A DNA stretch of 64,000 nt from Pipra filicauda (lineage: Eukaryota > Chordata > Aves > Passeriformes > Pipridae). Positions 60,001-64,000 of this stretch are shown here, piece by piece; within the stretch, counting starts at the first letter, position 1; each line of letters opens with the position of its first letter. The stretch spans positions 868,001-932,000 of the forward strand of contig NW_024104403.1 of assembly GCF_003945595.2 (NCBI RefSeq), given 5' to 3'. A program made the translations under genes and the position numbers. The notes under the pieces are model-generated. The model did no database searches. It saw only the letters and a list, made by a program, of their open reading frames with translations, and was not told the DNA's origin.

Positions 60001-63000
60001 TGACAGTAGAATCTGTTTTCAGTGTAACAATACTGGATAGTGTGCTTTTGGTATTTATAAAATATTAGCCAATAATACATTCCTGCCAGATATATGTCCT
60101 TCCAGATATGCCCTTGCAAACGAAGGACATTGTAGTATGTACCTTGATTGTTCTAATCATTCTTCTAAACCAATGCTAAATTGTTTTTTCATTGTTTCCA
60201 AGTTCTATATTTTCTCTTACTTACAGAATCACTAAGCAAACCTAGAAATCTCTTGGACCAGAAAGAGTATTTTGCTACTTTTTTTACAATTTATCTGAAA
60301 ATATTTCATATCACTAAGAAATGCTTGTCAAAATTGAAGTAGGTGGAGCAAAATTAGGTGGAACAAAACTAGAACAAGAAGAATCAGAAATTGTTGGCAT
60401 AACCTATATCAATCAGTAAAGTAGGAAATAAATCTAAAAATACAAAATCTAAAACATTAAAGCCAAAATTATTATATATAAAAAAGTATTTTTACAAGTT
60501 TTAAATTTGGGGGAAAACCAGGGTAAACTATCGATCCACTTACCACTGTGCTTTCATGTGGTATATGAAGCCTTGAGCACTGAAATACTTTTATTCTCCC
60601 CTATACCCTGATTGCATGTACTCTATTCCAGAAAGAACTGTTTAAATTCAATGGTTATTAAACCATCAATATCCGTATAATCCAATTTAGCTATAAAAGA
60701 GAGAAATTATTAGCATGACCATGACTTTCAGCACTGAAGTCTGGATTCTTGATATCTTCTTACTTTAAACATCCACAAGACGAAAATATAATGTTCCTGA
60801 CATTATGGTGCAGCAGAAAGAAGGTCTAGAGAAGGCATGAGTCATTCACAAGCCTTTTGCAGGCTTGGATAAGTACTCTAAAATGTAAATGCTGGACAAT
60901 TCAATGTATGAACAATTTGAGAACTCTAATTTACAAGCAATTTCTATACCTACAGTATCCTCAGAAAGCTGAGTATAATTAATAAGGTTATCACTCAATA
61001 TTTAAGGTCCTCTGAGATCTTAAAAAACAGACATAATTATCATTGATATCTATGCCTGCAAATTAAAAATTTGAAAAATTAATAATTATAACAACATTTT
61101 TTAAATAACGAAGTTAAGAAAAATAAAGTCCAGATCTTGCCTGTTTGGTGGAAACTACTCATCGCTGACCAGTAAGAATAGTTGAATATCATGAAGACAA
61201 AGAAATTATTTTGCTATTGAAACTGCACCACCTAAAGTAATAAAATAAACTTGCAACCCACAAGCAGATACAAAATCTAAACTATTGAGCAATTTCTAAT
61301 AGCAATGTAAAGAGCAAATATTCTGAATGTTCTACATTTTTAAAATAACAATACTATTTTAAAGTTCCCAGGTAATGATTCAGGATTGTAACCTCACAGT
61401 CTAGTTCTGAAACTGTTACGGATTTCCTCTCTTTGCATCTGTCTATTTAGCGTTTACCTACAACACAAGAACAACTTCCCTAATACTAAACCTTGTTTGC
61501 TTCTTTGCTGCATGCTAACGTGGAATTAATTTCCAGTACAACATACTTTTTGTGGTTTTTTTTTTGGTTGTGTTTTTTGTTTGTTTGTTTGTTTTCTCAT
61601 ATGAAATGGAACGTAGATTGGGGCTGCAAGGCAGGCCACAAGAAAAAACATGAAATAAAAAAGTTTAGATAGATGATGGAAAATTCTATTCCAACATTCA
61701 GCCATGGTAAGATCCAAACATAAAATACAGCACCTGAGCTAACTTGTTGATGATACAGATGGTATTTCAGTTTGGATAATAGTGTGCTACTTTGAGAACT
61801 CATGTTCCAGAAAGAGGAGTAGGCACAGGAAATATGAGTCAAGTTGTGTAGCTACCATTTGAAAGCAGATTAGAAAAGTGTGGCTTTAGCATACTGACTG
61901 AGATCCAATAGGGAAAATGACTGCAGTCTGTGAGAGCAGGAGGAGATAAACATCAGGGAGTAGACAGAACTGCACTACAACTCAGTCCTGGCATAAAAAT
62001 AAACAAACTAAGTGCAAATGCAGGAAGTTGAAGAAGTCACAGTCTCCAAGCATTAAGGAGTAGAGAGACAGAAGAACCTTTCCATCACAATGAGAGCAAA
62101 AAAAATCTTTAAGTAATTTCAAGACACACATGTTTGAAAGGGATTATATGTGCTATCTGTGAAATATCCTTTTAAATCCTATGTCTTCTAATCATAAAAG
62201 AAGTCAATTAGAATTTCTTAAAAACCGAAATGTGATATTTCTCCTCAACACCACATGTTCTGCTCCTGGAAAGTCTTAGTGAAAAAATCACAATAAGAGT
62301 ATTAAAGTATTCATGACCTGAAATGAAACAATTCTATTATTATATTTCATTCACATCATATATAATGCATAAATGTTGTTTAATATCATGCCATTGTGCA
62401 GCAAAAAGGAACGCACCTCCCCTTCCCAAATAAACCTAAAAGAATGTAACTACCTTTTAACCTATATTAACATAATCACCTAATCATACTGTTGACTGTT
62501 TCATTTTATATTAACATTTGACTCTGTGTATTTACTGAAAGTTAATGAACACATTAATCTCTGCTTTTCCAAAGTAGTCCTACTTAGAAATAGCATTACA
62601 CTTCTGAATGTTCTGTATATTTTTTTTCCTAAAACAGTTCCTTGTTGAATACCAGATTATTCACTTGCTTGTGAAAGCATTTTCAAACAAATCCTGTTAA
62701 TTCTGAATATGGTTCACTAAGCAGCATGATCTCATTAATAAAACAAGTTGCTACTCTAGTAAATCAAAATGCTCAGCTGTTTTAACTGTTTACCTAATGG
62801 AAATTCTAATTATCTCTTCAGTCAGCCTCACAGAAGCCTAATACTTTTGAAACAAGACCCAGCAAAATAAAGAGCCAAAGAAGAGAATGGGAACAGTGCA
62901 ACTTCAGACTAAGGATTCTGTCACAAATCAATATTAAGTAACATTGGGTCTGCATTCTTCAGGTTAATTGGAATATTTTCACACCATGTGAATTTTCATT

Positions 63001-64000
63001 AGAAAGGTACTTTTGTGTGTCATACTGAACTAAAAGAAATGTTTGAGTGACAAAGTCACGAGTTCATGGGATTTCTAACACAAGGGGAAAAGGAAGAAAG
63101 AGAAAGCTTGATGGACTGCAAAAAGAAAATTCCATTCTGCAAACATATATTCAAAATGTTCTCATGTATTGCACAAGAAAATAATAAATGGATAACAGGT
63201 CAGAAGGAGGAGGCTAGGTCAAAGGGAAATGTAGAACGGAAGCAGACTTATTCTACACATAAGTTTCTGCATAACAAGACATTCTCCCAGGGTCTTTTAG
63301 TGTGATGTTCAGTTCTGTATGAAATTCCTCCTTAATGAAGGCAAGAAAACAATGTTTCTAATCTGCTGAAACTCTGAAATGTGCTATTCACCCAGTGAAT
63401 TTGTAACATCTATCATACACCTTACCTTGATCTGGGCACTCTCAAAAATCAGCCTCTTCTCAGAGAGAAGGTATTGTTTTAGAAAGGGGTTAGAAAAAAA
63501 GGAGACAAACTCTTTTATGGATCTAATTTTTTTTTGTAAATGCTCATTTGAAGCTGCTCAAGGATACAAGCATAGTGCCATAAAGGGTGATGGAGCAGAA
63601 GCAAAGCACAGAAGAAAGGGTAAGGTTTTGTGACACAGTATTACCATTCATCAAATAGATACACATGTCTAACTTTACTAACAGATATGTTTTCCAAAAA
63701 ACACTTAAAACTGTGGGTCAGAGAAAGTGAGTAGAAATTTCAGCTACATGTGAATTCTGCTACCTTGTACATACACAGAGAAGAGTAACTTTAATTCCTT
63801 GACATTCTATTTAGTCAGCCAGATCTTAGGCAACTTTCTTCAGTGTTCACTGATAGTAATTTGCAGAAAAATATTTACCTGCTCTTTTAACTACTTCGGC
63901 TTGGTGTGTTACTTAACAGTTGCATCTTTTTTTATACTTGTACCATATGATTTTGTTTCCTTTTCACTTCAGCGGTTTTAGTAAAGAAATAGCACCCTAA
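60001..64000. other. AT-rich sequence without recognised genes
   Basis: No transposon or gene is recognised. A T-rich/GTTT tract lies at 61546-61592. Open frames up to 84 codons near 63.1-63.6 kb show no recognisable motif. Confidence 0.45.

Noticed and set aside
59859..60119. 86-codon minus frame with a repeating Phe/Ile/Leu/Tyr pattern
   Set aside because: A direct translation of the AATAA microsatellite.

Overview
This window looks like avian nuclear DNA. It is AT-rich and gene-poor, and most of the recognisable sequence is CR1 retrotransposon. CR1 copies lie on both strands, and several keep the characteristic 3' end with tandem ATTCTATG-type octamers. A family of TG...CA-ended elements with 5-bp target-site duplications is also present, and a few much older amniote repeats (MIR-like and L3/CR1-like) survive. 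The bird assignment is firm; I cannot name a species.

I can identify no complete protein-coding gene, rRNA, tRNA, CRISPR array or operon-like structure. All open frames are short. Many begin at TTG rather than ATG, and the densest cluster (32.2-33.1 kb) lies inside a repeat. The window is best read as intergenic DNA or the inside of very large introns. A handful of segments have an open frame between plausible splice signals (2.4, 2.9, 15.2, 27.1, 48.6 and 52.2 kb). They are listed as low-confidence candidate exons because such segments also arise by chance in AT-rich DNA, and I recognise none of the peptides.

Layout: 0-8.5 kb is mostly unique sequence with one CR1 tail. 8.5-12.3 kb holds an ancient L3/CR1-like piece, a MIR-like piece and two CR1 tails. 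12.3-16.6 kb is unique, with the best minus-strand exon candidate. 16.6-19.2 kb is a repeat cluster that includes a CR1 split by a 165-bp insertion. 19.2-30.8 kb is unique, with a perfect 24-bp palindrome built from T-box half-sites and a pair of related ~80-90-bp segments. 30.8-33.2 kb is a second repeat cluster containing a 1,046-bp LTR-like element. A short CpG-dense block at 33.4 kb and a broader promoter-like block at 36.1-36.7 kb follow. 36.7-64 kb is nearly repeat-free AT-rich DNA with one CR1 tail, one ancient repeat fragment and a long pentanucleotide microsatellite near 60 kb.

The strongest directly visible observations are the two independently inserted TG...CA elements with perfect 5-bp target duplications, one nested in a CR1, and the T-box-like palindrome at 22.5 kb. 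I found no convincing undescribed biological system.
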